Source of the DNA: Legionella cincinnatiensis
GTDB lineage: Bacteria; Pseudomonadota; Gammaproteobacteria; Legionellales; Legionellaceae
NCBI RefSeq assembly: GCF_900452415.1
Contig: NZ_UGNX01000001.1
Span: 310,001 to 374,000, forward strand
Reading direction: 5' to 3'
Length of the DNA stretch: 64,000 bases
Both the position numbers and the translations under genes were made by a program. Below are positions 40,700 through 54,452 of this stretch, one piece after another. The notes under the pieces were generated by a model. It was not told the origin of the DNA, searched no databases, and saw only the letters and a program-made list of their open reading frames with translations. How positions within the stretch are numbered: the stretch's first letter is position 1; each line of letters begins with the position of its first letter.

Positions 40700-41680
40700 T
40701 TAAAGATCAGCCGTAGGGCTATTAATATGCCAATTGTAGATATAACCATCAATACTATTAATGTGCTTCAGCTGACTTTGTAAAGGCTCAGTAGCAAATA
40801 TTAATAAATGAAAAACTACATCTTGTTTTGTGCCGCCAAAATCTTCTTCATACCATTCATAGATCTTAGAGGTGATGAGCTTTCCTTCGACAACATGTAC
40901 TCCTCTAAGAGAATTAATATAGGTTGTAGCTGCTTGATTTAATTGCTCTTCTAGTTTATTTCCCTGATAGGCTTTTCTACTTAAGTTTGGAGCACCGATG
41001 GTGGCATTATTTAAAGCATAATGAGTGCGAGGATCATTCCAAATTGCTCTAATAATACGATTATTGATATCATCCAAGGTCAAGGGGGTGTCCTTAATAG
41101 TGATTAAATTTGCTCCCCAAGGACCTACACTGAATAAACCTGGAGAAATATTAATTTCTTGAATGGTGGTAATAGGGTAGTAGTTAGCAACAATTTGTAC
41201 TGTCAAGGCATTATAAACATTAAGCCAATAAGCGAGTTGTTCATTACGATTGTAATTATCAATGTTGATTTCTGACATGCTTTTTAAATAATCTTTTAAT
41301 AGGTTTAAATCTATTTGAGTCATATGGTTATAATCAACGAGATTAATGTTCTCTTCATTAGTAATGACACGACGGTTTAGAAAAGTTTGCCAAAGTTGAT
41401 GATTAATCACTTTATGTGATAATGGATTATTCACTTCCCATTTAGGCCATAAATTTTTATAAAAAGAGGCGTTTGCTAGCTCTGTAAAGAGGAGCATCAA
41501 TAATAGGACGAGAGACTTTTTCGTAAACGTTACTAAAGAGAAATATTGCTTTTTCAGCAGGGCCCTTGAACCCACATGCGACTGCGTATACGCGCACTTA
41601 GAACTCTTTTTCATCTTTCTCTTTGTTGTGAGTTTCCGAAAGAGGCTCATATACTTGTTACTGCATGCTGTTTTAAACAT
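40700..41680 (-). CDS. DUF547 family secreted protein
   Basis: The 326-residue frame contains a DUF547 domain: RNEQLAYWLNVYNALTVQIV (about residues 143-162), IKDTPLTLDDINNRIIRAIW, and LNNATIGAPNLSRKAYQGN, ending with the C-terminal IDGYIYNW. A hydrophobic stretch KSLVLLLMLLFTELANAS (about residues 55-72) looks like a signal peptide with cleavage after ANA, but it is preceded by over 50 unusual residues. The true start may be an internal ATG, or the N-terminus may have been altered. The ATG at 41680 overlaps the end of recR by eight bases. Function of the family is unknown. Confidence 0.75.
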   Translation of the reverse strand: MFKTACSNKYMSLFRKLTTKRKMKKSSKCAYTQSHVGSRALLKKQYFSLVTFTKKSLVLLLMLLFTELANASFYKNLWPKWEVNNPLSHKVINHQLWQTFLNRRVITNEENINLVDYNHMTQIDLNLLKDYLKSMSEINIDNYNRNEQLAYWLNVYNALTVQIVANYYPITTIQEINISPGLFSVGPWGANLITIKDTPLTLDDINNRIIRAIWNDPRTHYALNNATIGAPNLSRKAYQGNKLEEQLNQAATTYINSLRGVHVVEGKLITSKIYEWYEEDFGGTKQDVVFHLLIFATEPLQSQLKHINSIDGYIYNWHINSPTADL

Positions 41681-42266
41681 GAATTATTGCTCTGTTGCGG
41701 AGAGCGTTTCCTATAGTATTGCCATCCAAAAACTCTAATTCTCCGCCTGAAGGGATACCATGCGCTAATTGAGTCATATTGACTGGCTGATCACGTAAAA
41801 GCTGATGAATAAAATGAATGGTGGTTTGTCCTTCTACACTAGGACTCAACGCTAATATTACTTCTTTAATATTTTCTTCAATGATAAGCTTTTTAAGTCG
41901 TGGCAACCCTATGTCATCTGGCCCTAATCCATCAAGTGGAGAGATTTTTCCCATAAGGACAAAATATTTACCTTGAAAGGCATTGCTTTGTTCTATAGCA
42001 GATACGTCAGCTGGACTTTCTACTACACAAAGTAAGGAGGCATCTCTATCTGCGTTTTGGCAGATAGCGCAAAGATTTTGCTCTGTGTAATTAGCACAAC
42101 GTTCGCAATGCTGTATTTGATTCATTGCTTGCTCCAAGCAAGAAGCAAGGAGCAATCCTCGCTGTCGTTGATGTTGGAGCAAGTGAAAAACCATACGCTG
42201 CGCAGATTTTGGACCTACGCCTGGAAGACAGCGGAGTGCTTCGACCAAGCGAGTTAAAATATCCAT
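41673..42266 (-). CDS. recR: Recombination mediator RecR
   Basis: Works with RecF and RecO to load RecA on gapped DNA. The 197-residue product has an N-terminal helix-hairpin-helix (LRCLPGVGPKSAQRMVFHLL), a four-cysteine zinc motif CERCANYTEQNLCAIC, a Toprim domain starting LLCVVESPADVSAIE, and a C-terminal part with LSPSVEGQTT and AHGIPSGGELEFLD. It follows ybaB by eight bases; dnaX-ybaB-recR is a conserved operon. Confidence 0.96.
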   Translation of the reverse strand: MDILTRLVEALRCLPGVGPKSAQRMVFHLLQHQRQRGLLLASCLEQAMNQIQHCERCANYTEQNLCAICQNADRDASLLCVVESPADVSAIEQSNAFQGKYFVLMGKISPLDGLGPDDIGLPRLKKLIIEENIKEVILALSPSVEGQTTIHFIHQLLRDQPVNMTQLAHGIPSGGELEFLDGNTIGNALRNRAIIHV

Positions 42267-42274
42267 GCTTAGGA

Positions 42275-42619
42275 TTATTCCTTATCGCCCTTATCGCCAC
42301 CCATTAAGTCAGTAGGAATATTAAGACCTGCAGTTAATTGGCTGATTTTTTCTTTGGATGCTTTTTCAATTTTTCGTACTGCATCGTTAATAGCGGCTGC
42401 TACTAAATCTTCGAGCATTTCTACATCCTCTTCCATCATGGATGGTTTGATTTTCACTTCAGTTGCATCATGGCGGCCATTCATTTTAACCACTACCATG
42501 CCACCGCCAGCTTCACCGGTAACCACTAATTGGCTTAATTGCTGTTGCGCTTCTTGCATGCGTTGTTGCATTTTTTGCGCTTCTTTCATTAGGTTACCAA
42601 GATTTTGATTCATATCCAT
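42275..42619 (-). CDS. ybaB: YbaB/EbfC nucleoid-associated protein
   Basis: Small DNA-binding dimer with a tweezer shape. The 114-residue product begins with an amphipathic helix rich in Gln and Met ([20 protein letters not shown]), then [20 protein letters not shown], the beta core, and [16 protein letters not shown]. The C-terminus GDKGDKE is variable in the family. It sits between dnaX and recR. Confidence 0.94.
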   Translation of the reverse strand: MDMNQNLGNLMKEAQKMQQRMQEAQQQLSQLVVTGEAGGGMVVVKMNGRHDATEVKIKPSMMEEDVEMLEDLVAAAINDAVRKIEKASKEKISQLTAGLNIPTDLMGGDKGDKE

Positions 42620-42659
42620 TTGTTAGGACCTCATATGTTTAGGGTTTAAATCGCATATA

Positions 42660-44312
42660 TTATAAGTCATCTTTTAATGAGACAATAGAATTTTTGACCA
42701 ATTCAGCTGAAAATTCTTGCTGAAGTTGCTGGAATACAGGGTCATTAAGTAATGCATTCTCAGCATTTTTTTGTTTTTGTTGCATTATTTGTTCTTTTTG
42801 TTGAGCAGGGGATGCGTGCACTGACTCATCAGTGTTGAGATTAATTTTTACCTGATATTGATAATATTGACTTAATGCACTTTCGATCCGAGTAAGTACC
42901 GTTGGTGTAAAAAGGGATTGATGCCCTTTAGCTACACGTAAAGTGATTTCCCGACCTTCTTTTGCAATGAGTTCAGCGTTTTCAACAGCGTTAAGTGCTA
43001 AACCGGTTAGTTTAAGATCTTGAATAATACTCGACCAATTTTTAGTTTCTTGATGAGTAACTTGCTGGTTCTCATCACTGTCTTTCCTAGCCGAACTAAC
43101 CACATTGGGTGCTTTCTCTTCAGTATATATTTTAGGAGGATTTATCGTAGTGCTGCGCACATTTGCAGGAGGCGTTTGTTGCTGAGGTAAGCTATTCTGA
43201 TAGGAAGCTAAAGGAGGGGGGGCTACTTTAGAAATGGGTCTAAACGTTTGCATACGTAAAAGCGTCATGTTAAAACCAATAACTAATTCCGGAGCAAGAT
43301 GTATTTCTTCTCGTCCTTTTAGTCCAATTTGATAAAATAATTGAATATCTTCAGCTGAAATATGATGCGCAAGATTTATTATTTCTGAGGAGGGATTAAT
43401 TAAAGGATTATTGTCACCAACGTTTTGGTAGATGGCTATTTGATGGAGATAGTTAAGAAGCTCATCCAAAACATATTGAAAGTGTCCTCCTTCAAGAGAA
43501 ATTTGGTGGCTGATTTTTAAGAGCATGGAAGCATTTTGCTCCGCCAGTGCTTGAAGTAATTGCAGGGCATAATCCTGTTGGGTATAGCCCAAGAGCGTTT
43601 TAACCTCGCTTGCACATAATTGAGTATTGCAGCCAGCAATGGCTTGATCTAAAAGACTTAATGCATCACGCATACTGCCGTGGGCTGCCTGAGCTAATAT
43701 ATCTACAGCTTGGTTTTCAAAATCTAATTGCTCTTCCTTAAGAATTAGCTGCAACTGTTGGCTAATAAGTTCAGAAGTTAAATGCTTCAAATGAAATTGC
43801 AAGCAACGAGATAAGACTGTAATGGGTAATTTTTGTGGATCGGTGGTCGCTAAAATAAATTTAACATGTTCTGGTGGCTCTTCCAGCGTTTTTAGCAGCG
43901 CATTAAAACTATGTTGCGATAGCATGTGTACTTCGTCGATTAAATAAATTTTAAAGCGACCATTAGTAGGAAGGTATTGTACGTTATCCAGTAAATCACG
44001 TGTATCTTCAACACGAGTTTTTGAGGCCCCATCAATTTCAATCAGGTCAATAAAGCGACCTTGTTCGATTGCACAGCACGTTCCGCATTGTAAACAGGGC
44101 ATAGAGTTAATACCTTGTTCACAATTTAGTGCTTTAGCTAAAATTCGCGCAATACTTGTTTTTCCTACACCACGTGTTCCTGTAAATAAATAGGCATGGT
44201 GTAAACGTTGTTGATTGAGTGCATTAATTAATGCATTTTTAATATGATCTTGTCCAACCAGCTGAGAAAAAGTACGTGGTCTCCATTTACGGGCAAGTGC
44301 CAGATAGCTCAT
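42660..44312 (-). CDS. dnaX: DNA polymerase III subunits gamma/tau
   Basis: ATPase of the clamp loader that links the polymerase cores of the replisome. The 550-residue product has KWRPRTFSQLVGQDH, Walker A GTRGVGKTS, a zinc motif CLQCGTCCAIEQG, Walker B LIDEVHML, the sensor LEEPPEHVKFILATTDP, and a Gln-rich variable linker followed by the tau-specific C-terminal domain. An A-rich stretch near the C-terminus is not convincing as a frameshift site. ffs lies directly upstream. Confidence 0.95.
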   Translation of the reverse strand: MSYLALARKWRPRTFSQLVGQDHIKNALINALNQQRLHHAYLFTGTRGVGKTSIARILAKALNCEQGINSMPCLQCGTCCAIEQGRFIDLIEIDGASKTRVEDTRDLLDNVQYLPTNGRFKIYLIDEVHMLSQHSFNALLKTLEEPPEHVKFILATTDPQKLPITVLSRCLQFHLKHLTSELISQQLQLILKEEQLDFENQAVDILAQAAHGSMRDALSLLDQAIAGCNTQLCASEVKTLLGYTQQDYALQLLQALAEQNASMLLKISHQISLEGGHFQYVLDELLNYLHQIAIYQNVGDNNPLINPSSEIINLAHHISAEDIQLFYQIGLKGREEIHLAPELVIGFNMTLLRMQTFRPISKVAPPPLASYQNSLPQQQTPPANVRSTTINPPKIYTEEKAPNVVSSARKDSDENQQVTHQETKNWSSIIQDLKLTGLALNAVENAELIAKEGREITLRVAKGHQSLFTPTVLTRIESALSQYYQYQVKINLNTDESVHASPAQQKEQIMQQKQKNAENALLNDPVFQQLQQEFSAELVKNSIVSLKDDL

Positions 44313-44332
44313 ATTTAATGTTTCATACGTTG

Positions 44333-44447
44333 GGTGGCGGCTCTAAGAGCCACACTTCGGCGCTCGAATCAATCGTTACCGCTGCTCCCTTCCGGGCCTG
44401 ACGGGGTTCACAATCTATCGCCGCGAAGGGACCAATAGAGCCACCAT
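44333..44447 (-). ncRNA. ffs: Small signal recognition particle RNA (4.5S)
   Basis: Read on the minus strand, the ends GGTGGCTCT and AGAGCCGCC pair, and the apical part has the conserved SRP domain IV with TCAGGCCCGGAAGGGAGCAG, the Ffh binding site with the GGAA tetraloop. Length is about 115 bases. It lies just upstream of dnaX on the same strand, as in several gammaproteobacteria. Exact ends are approximate. Confidence 0.93.
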
Positions 44448-44615
44448 AGTTGAATCGCGAAGATTAGCAAAAAAAAAGGGGAATAGCCAGCCCTGTAAAA
44501 AATTATTTAAATATCAAGCTTGCATTTTCAACATCATGTACTACATTAATATACGTTGTTTATTGAAAATTAAAAATTTAATACAAAATATTTTATAAAA
44601 AAATGCAGAAAGTGT

Positions 44616-44643
44616 TTGACACTGGATGTGAAATGAGTAGAAT
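44616..44643 (+). promoter_or_regulatory. rrn operon promoter
   Basis: TTGACA (44616-44621) and TAGAAT (44638-44643) with a 16-base spacer, preceded by an A/T-rich stretch that could act as an UP element. It lies about 130 bases before 16S, typical of an rrn promoter. Confidence 0.75.
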
Positions 44644-44685
44644 ACGCAGCACACCTTGAGGGTGAGTTCATTAAGAAGAGAGAAG

Positions 44686-44705
44686 ACAAACTGTGTGGGC
44701 ACTTT
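44686..44705 (+). other. 16S processing stem, 5' arm
   Basis: Twenty bases (ACAAACTGTGTGGGCACTTT) that are exactly complementary to 46344-46363 beyond the 3' end of 16S. In the transcript they would form the long duplex cut by RNase III. Confidence 0.85.
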
Positions 44706-44775
44706 AGAGAGCTTTGAGTGCTTAAGAAGTAAATAGAAGAAGTAAGAAGCTGGTTTAAGACTAGCACAGGAATTG

Positions 44776-46319
<1,544 letters not shown>

Positions 46320-46343
46320 AAAAATAAGGCATGAAAGGACCTC

Positions 46344-46363
46344 AAAGTGCCCACACAGTTTGT
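46344..46363 (+). other. 16S processing stem, 3' arm
   Basis: Exact reverse complement of 44686-44705; see that entry. It begins 25 bases after the 16S 3' end. Confidence 0.85.
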
Positions 46364-46480
46364 TTTCAGAAAGATGAAGAATCCTAAGCCCCAAAAGGGC
46401 AAAAGATGCTCGAATACAGTCACTGCAAGTGCACAGCGCGAGCAGTAGCACAGAGTGATTCGAAGCATTTTTACAAGAGG

Positions 46481-46577
46481 TTTTGTTTGAATCAAGGCGC
46501 AGGCATGAGCAAGCGAGGGAGCATACATCAGTAGGTGACCGAACGAGAGAATGCAGGTAACGCCGAGTAAAACAAAA
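46481..46577. repeat. Inverted-repeat element inside the 16S-23S spacer
   Basis: The segment starts TTTTGTTTGAATCAAGGCG and ends with CGCCGAGTAAAACAAAA, which are imperfect inverted repeats. Inner arms GGCGCAGGCAT and ATGCAGGTAACGCC extend the pairing. Its layout resembles the element at 37231-37327, and sequences of this general pattern are dispersed repeats in other bacteria as I recall. Confidence 0.45.
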
Positions 46578-46594
46578 TATCGCAGTAAAAATTT

Positions 46595-46671
46595 GGGTCT
46601 GTAGATCAGTTGGTTAGATCGCACCCCTGATAAGGGTGAGGTCGGTGGTTCAAGTCCACCCAGACCCACCA
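46595..46671 (+). tRNA. tRNA-Ile(GAT) in the rRNA spacer
   Basis: A 77-base tRNA with acceptor GGGTCTG paired with CAGACCC, anticodon loop CTGATAA (anticodon GAT), T arm GGTTCAAGTCC and an encoded ACCA end. No tRNA-Ala follows, although the spacer of many gammaproteobacterial operons has both. Confidence 0.97.
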
Positions 46672-46826
46672 ATTTTAGGTATTTTTCTAAGGATAGTCCA
46701 GATTAAAGTGCTTTGCGGAGTATTTTCATCTGGAATAACCAGACGTTCATTAAAAAAATGGGTAAATAAAGAGGTAACACAAGCGACTTGTATTGAGCAG
46801 TAAAGCATATAATTTTGAGGTAATTG

Positions 46827-46835
46827 AGATTATAT

Positions 46836-46843
<8 letters not shown>
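46827..46843 (+). other. 23S processing stem, 5' arm
   Basis: AGATTATATGGTCAAGA is the exact complement of 49723-49739 at the 3' end of 23S, giving the duplex that brackets mature 23S rRNA. Confidence 0.75.
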
Positions 46844-49730
<2,887 letters not shown>

Positions 49731-49835
49731 ATATAATCTGAGTTACTTCAGAGTGAAACGAATATAAGTGACACCATGACTCTCTTTGTTTACCGGAAGT
49801 AACGCGCTCCAAGGCGCGCTACTCAAAACAGTTTT

Positions 49836-49950
49836 CCTGGCGACCATAGCGGTTTGGAACCACCTGATTCCATCTCGAACTCAGTAGTGAAACGAACATG
49901 CGCCAATGATAGTGTGAGGTTTCCTCATGTGAAAGTAGGTCATCGCCAGG
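49836..49950 (+). rRNA. rrf: 5S ribosomal RNA
   Basis: About 115 bases, with ends CCTGGCGA and TCGCCAGG pairing. It contains CGAACTCAGTAGTGAAACG and the usual loop pattern. It is preceded by a GC-rich hairpin (CGCGCTCCAAGGCGCG, about 49803) in the 23S-5S spacer. Confidence 0.95.
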
Positions 49951-49962
49951 GTCTTTTTCTTA

Positions 49963-49986
49963 AGCGGCTTTTATGCCGCTTTTTTT
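49963..49986 (+). terminator. rrn operon terminator
   Basis: AGCGGC pairs with GCCGCT around a short loop, followed by seven T. It lies 12 bases after 5S. Confidence 0.88.
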
Positions 49987-50095
49987 GTTACGTTAACAAC
50001 GTATTTTTCAAACCGCTTTAAGCCTTTAGAGCTACTCTTAATTGATTTTTATTGAACTTTAGTTTAAGGTAAATTTATTTAGATCAGGTCGTGCC

Positions 50096-52012
50096 ATGTT
50101 AGTCCAGCGCATTTTGGATTTTATTAGGAGTATTGAAGAGGCAGATGAGCCTATTTTATGTGACGTATCATTATGTGATCATCTTTCATTATATTTTTCC
50201 AAAAGATCACCAGACGATAATTTGAATAAAGAAGACATTCAAGTTTTACTGGATTGTTATAAAAGCCGCTGGGATTTAATTATTGATAGTGATAATGATT
50301 ATACACTTAATCCTTCAAGTGTGAACCAGCGTTGGATTGATTTTGCTCGAGAACTTGAACCCATAGCCAAACGAAGTTATTTAAAAATATTAATACCTAC
50401 CGTAACCAATGAGATAGATTTAAATGATTTTTCACCACTGACTGAGACAGTAAATCTATTTAATTTTTATCTTGGTTTCGGAGGCAGTACTTTATATAGA
50501 AAATTAAGCTTTTGTCGGCATTTAGAGCGTTGGCAATTTGTTTTATCAACATATAGAAATGTTACAGACCGAACGTTGAGCGTGGTTACAATAGATGAGC
50601 TAGCTCGTTTAAAGTTATGCAAACAAACGACAAAAAAAGTGGCAATTGATACTGAAATTTTCGACAATTTTTGGGATTTAATGAGAAAAAAAGTGTTCAT
50701 TCATTTGAGCGATAATGGACAAATTCCCATAGGTTTATTACCGCATTTGTTGGAATTAGTTGAACGATATTATTTTTTAAAATCGAATGGGTTAGATTTT
50801 TCGGTATTTAAAAAGGATGTTAAAAATTTCTTTCGTCGCTTATATGATTATGAGTTGGCAGCTGTGAATTCTTTATATGGAGCAAAAATCGAATATAAGA
50901 AAGAAGAGCAATATTTATTGGATGTCTTTATCGATCTTCATACTGCGACTAACTTTTCTGAGATGGAGTTAGCCATTCAAGCCCTAAGTAAATGGTTGTT
51001 TCATTTTGATCCAGAATTAAAGGCCTCGAGTATAGAATTAGAAAGCGTTTATGAAGCATTATCTAAGAATGAGCGGCAAATAGTTGTAACCAACAACAGC
51101 CAATCCAAAGATTTAGAAAATTGTTGTACTTTGTTAGTTTCTCTATTAACTACAAAATTTAAGGTTTCTACCTCGTTCACAAAAAAGTCTTATAGTTTAT
51201 GGGATAAATCAAACGAGATACTTCCCGAGCTAGAAGATATTTTTACTATTTTACTGCCTTTGATTACTGAAAATCGACCTGATTCGTTAGCACAAGCTTA
51301 CAGAGATATTATTAAGGACATTATTGCTCCTGTAAGTGCCGATAAAAGTTGGTATACTTGGGCCACTCGCTCTGAAGAAACTGTTAAATGGTTAGATCTT
51401 GTTAAGAACCGTAAATTAAATGAACTTGGCGCTTATTGGTTTGAACCAGAATTATTATTTTCTGCATTGCTTCTATTCAATACAAATCATCAATCTTTGA
51501 AAGCACGTATTAATCTCTTCTTAGATGATATCGTTCAAACATATGCCCAGGATCAAAATGATTTAATGAAACAATTTCGAGTCAATATTTTATTTAATGA
51601 ATTTCTCATGGGATTAAGTGAACATCACCAAGTTAATTTATTGAGATTAATAAAACTTTGTGATCTCAAAACCGCCAAATCCAATTTTCTCAATAACTGT
51701 GCTTCATACATTAATGATCGTTTGTCTCAATTAAGTCAACTTCCAACAGAGACTCGGACAGTGTCTTTTTTTTCTCAACTGTACAAGCTAGATAGTGCTA
51801 AATTATTTAAATTACCCGAAGAAAAGAAAGATGTAAGTTCCATGATAACAGAATATAAAACTCAATTGCTTTCTCTTAACCTTGAGCCAAAAATTTCAGA
51901 AAAAATAGGTAAATATTTGCTTAAAATTGGACAGCCTATTTTAACTGTGGCACAAAAAGAAATGGCAAAAAGTGGCAGTCGCCCTATGGATTATATGGGG
52001 CAATATACTTAG
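50096..52012 (+). CDS. Hypothetical 638-residue protein, family not recognised
   Basis: I do not recognise a family. The protein is soluble-looking, helical and rich in Leu, Asp, Glu, Lys and Asn, with no signal peptide or membrane segment. Local features are many amphipathic helices, Leu-rich stretches such as LLPHLLELVERYYF (about 220) and ILPELEDIFTILLPLI (about 385), several Trp residues and a C-terminus KSGSRPMDYMGQYT with possible recognition tail. It stands alone: a terminator lies before it, rsgA runs towards it. Base use matches its neighbours. It may be a genus-specific protein; a secreted effector is one possibility without direct support. Confidence 0.8.
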   Translation: MLVQRILDFIRSIEEADEPILCDVSLCDHLSLYFSKRSPDDNLNKEDIQVLLDCYKSRWDLIIDSDNDYTLNPSSVNQRWIDFARELEPIAKRSYLKILIPTVTNEIDLNDFSPLTETVNLFNFYLGFGGSTLYRKLSFCRHLERWQFVLSTYRNVTDRTLSVVTIDELARLKLCKQTTKKVAIDTEIFDNFWDLMRKKVFIHLSDNGQIPIGLLPHLLELVERYYFLKSNGLDFSVFKKDVKNFFRRLYDYELAAVNSLYGAKIEYKKEEQYLLDVFIDLHTATNFSEMELAIQALSKWLFHFDPELKASSIELESVYEALSKNERQIVVTNNSQSKDLENCCTLLVSLLTTKFKVSTSFTKKSYSLWDKSNEILPELEDIFTILLPLITENRPDSLAQAYRDIIKDIIAPVSADKSWYTWATRSEETVKWLDLVKNRKLNELGAYWFEPELLFSALLLFNTNHQSLKARINLFLDDIVQTYAQDQNDLMKQFRVNILFNEFLMGLSEHHQVNLLRLIKLCDLKTAKSNFLNNCASYINDRLSQLSQLPTETRTVSFFSQLYKLDSAKLFKLPEEKKDVSSMITEYKTQLLSLNLEPKISEKIGKYLLKIGQPILTVAQKEMAKSGSRPMDYMGQYT

Positions 52013-52159
52013 AAAGATAGTTTTTAGTAGTATTTGATCTATGTTGCATGGATGTTATTTTAACGTCAACTCGATGTACTGTTTTTATTTAAAACTTGGT
52101 TCACGGGACATAAAAGGCAGTTCTATGCCTTTTATGTTCGGCCCACATTATTTTAATAT

Positions 52160-53131
52160 TTATCTGACGGAATCGTATTGAGCACAAAGTTTAATGAAAT
52201 TTTCGTATCGTTTGGCAGAAATTAAACCTTCGGTCACTGCTTGAATGATGGCGCAATGAGGTGTGTCTTTATGAGTGCAATTGCGAAATTTGCATTGTGA
52301 TAAATAAGGTCTGAATTCAATATACCCATGAGCAATTTCCGCCATATCGATATGCCATAAACTAAATTCTCTTACTCCGGGGGAATCAATTAATGCACCA
52401 CCACTAGGCAAATGATAATAGCGTGAGTTGCTGGTGGTGTGTTGACCTAGTTCTGAAATTTCAGAAAGCTCTTGCGTAGCAATATTGGATTCATGAGGTA
52501 AAACGCTTGCAATGAGGGATGATTTACCTACACCTGATTGACCTACAAAAACACTAACTTGGTGATTGAGTACTTGCTTTAATTGTACTAACCCGGTTGA
52601 AGAATGTTTATTTGTTAACAAAATGGGGTAATTTAAATTGCCATAACTCTTGAATAATTGCTCTTGCAGCATTTCACAAGGTAAATCAGTTTTATTCAGT
52701 AAAATAACGGCGTGCAGTTGTAATGTTTCAGCCATAACTAAATAACTATCGAGCAAGGGCCAAGATGTCTCTGGTTTGGAGGCAATAACGATAACTAGTT
52801 GTGTCATGTTTGCCGCGACAGGTTTTTTTACTCCAGCATTAGTTGGTTTTGCTAAAAGGCTATTGCGCGGATAAATGCTGACCACTACGCCTTGATTTTT
52901 GCCTTCCATTTGCCAAATAACTCTATCTCCGGCAACTAAGGTTTCCAGATTCGGTCTGATGGAGCAACGTATGTGATTCCCTTGATTATCTTCTACTTCA
53001 ACATGTTTGCTAAATCGCGTAATCACTAAACCTTCTATAAGAGCATCATTATTTTGCTTATGCTGATGATAATCTTGTTGTATTTTTTCAATTCGTGTCG
53101 ATTGTTGTTTACTAATACGTCTTTTACTCAT
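52160..53131 (-). CDS. rsgA: Ribosome small subunit-dependent GTPase RsgA
   Basis: Circularly permuted GTPase that checks late 30S maturation. The 323-residue product has an N-terminal OB fold (GLVITRFSKHVEVEDNQGN), the permuted G motifs (G4 LLNKTDLP before G1 FVGQSGVGKSSLI, G3 DSPGVREF), and a C-terminal zinc site with Cys/His in LSQCKFRNCTHKDTPHCAI. It is divergent from cca by 88 bases. rsgA near orn is a common gammaproteobacterial arrangement. Confidence 0.96.
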   Translation of the reverse strand: MSKRRISKQQSTRIEKIQQDYHQHKQNNDALIEGLVITRFSKHVEVEDNQGNHIRCSIRPNLETLVAGDRVIWQMEGKNQGVVVSIYPRNSLLAKPTNAGVKKPVAANMTQLVIVIASKPETSWPLLDSYLVMAETLQLHAVILLNKTDLPCEMLQEQLFKSYGNLNYPILLTNKHSSTGLVQLKQVLNHQVSVFVGQSGVGKSSLIASVLPHESNIATQELSEISELGQHTTSNSRYYHLPSGGALIDSPGVREFSLWHIDMAEIAHGYIEFRPYLSQCKFRNCTHKDTPHCAIIQAVTEGLISAKRYENFIKLCAQYDSVR

Positions 53132-53219
53132 AGTTCGGATCTATAATATAATGTGCTTCCTGATTTTGAAGATAAGATCAGGCTAAATAAACATACAGTA
53201 TGAAGGTAAATTTAATTTA

Positions 53220-54452
53220 ATGAAAGTATACTTAGTTGGTGGTGCTGTTCGTGATCAATTATTGAATCTGCCGGTAAAAGAACGGGATTGGGTTGTAGTA
53301 GGCTCCAGTCCTGATGAGTTATTGCAAAAAAAATTCAGGCAAGTTGGACGTGATTTTCCTGTTTTTTTACATCCTGAAACAAATGAAGAATATGCCTTAG
53401 CGCGAACAGAACGAAAATCAGCACCCGGTTATTATGGTTTTTCTTGCGATTTTAGTAAACAGGTTACGTTAGAAGAAGATTTAGCACGACGTGATTTAAC
53501 GATTAATGCAATCGCTACGGATGAGCAAGGCCAACTTATCGATCCCTATAATGGACAACAGGATTTAAAAGATAGGGTCTTGCGCCACGTTTCTCCTGCT
53601 TTTGTTGAAGATCCTGTACGCGTATTACGCGTTGCTCGTTTTGCAGCACGCTTTCATTATCTAGGTTTTAAATTGGCTGAAGAAACACGTTCTCTAATGT
53701 ATACCATGGTTAAACGAGGGGAATTAACGCATTTGGTTGCAGAACGTGTTTGGCAGGAATGGCAACAAAGTTTAGAAGAAAAAAATCCCGAGCAATTTAT
53801 TTGGACATTGCGATCATGTGGCGCATTGGGTGTTATTTTGCCTGAAATCGAAGCGTTATTTGGGGTGCCTAACCCTTATCGTTATCACCATGAAGTGGAT
53901 AGTGGTATTCATAGTTTATTGGTTTTGCAAGCTGCAGTGGCTTTAACAAATGATCCTATCGTTCGGTTTGCGGCTTTGGTGCATGATTTAGGTAAAGCTT
54001 TATCGCCGATGGACAATTGGCCCAGCCATCATGGCCATGAAGAACGAGGGGTAACTATAATACAGTCTTTGTGTACTCGTTTGCGGATCCCAAATGATTA
54101 TCGTAATTTAGCAGTTATGGTTTCGCGGTTTCATTTAAATATTCATCGTTTATTCGAATTGCAAGCAGTGTCTATCGTGAAGATTTTAGAACAAAGTGAT
54201 GCATTTCGTCGTTCATCGCTTTTTTATAATATGTTAATTGCGTGCCAGGCTGATGCAGAAGGCTGCGGCAAAACTGTCAATTATCATCAAAGTAAATTAT
54301 GGGGTTATTTGTTAACAGAGTGTGCTAAAGTAAATACTAAGGCAATCGTAGCACAGGGTTATGAGGGAGAAACAATTAAGCAAGTTCTTCATCAAAGACG
54401 TGTGGCATGTGTTGAATTGATATTAAATTCTTGGAAGGCAAATGAAAAATAA
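53220..54452 (+). CDS. cca: CCA tRNA nucleotidyltransferase (with HD domain)
   Basis: Adds or repairs the 3' CCA of tRNAs. The 410-residue product starts [20 protein letters not shown], with the nucleotidyltransferase motif and RDWVVVGS, and has [26 protein letters not shown] and the template motif EERV-like region AERVWQEW. The HD phosphohydrolase domain (VHDLGKAL, about residue 255) marks the gammaproteobacterial long form, which in E. coli adds 2'-phosphatase activity. The chain overlaps orn by 11 bases. Confidence 0.96.
   Translation: MKVYLVGGAVRDQLLNLPVKERDWVVVGSSPDELLQKKFRQVGRDFPVFLHPETNEEYALARTERKSAPGYYGFSCDFSKQVTLEEDLARRDLTINAIATDEQGQLIDPYNGQQDLKDRVLRHVSPAFVEDPVRVLRVARFAARFHYLGFKLAEETRSLMYTMVKRGELTHLVAERVWQEWQQSLEEKNPEQFIWTLRSCGALGVILPEIEALFGVPNPYRYHHEVDSGIHSLLVLQAAVALTNDPIVRFAALVHDLGKALSPMDNWPSHHGHEERGVTIIQSLCTRLRIPNDYRNLAVMVSRFHLNIHRLFELQAVSIVKILEQSDAFRRSSLFYNMLIACQADAEGCGKTVNYHQSKLWGYLLTECAKVNTKAIVAQGYEGETIKQVLHQRRVACVELILNSWKANEK

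Noticed and set aside
42660-44312. Programmed frameshift site in dnaX
   Set aside because: The only long A-run is near the extreme C-terminus, not at the gamma/tau boundary.
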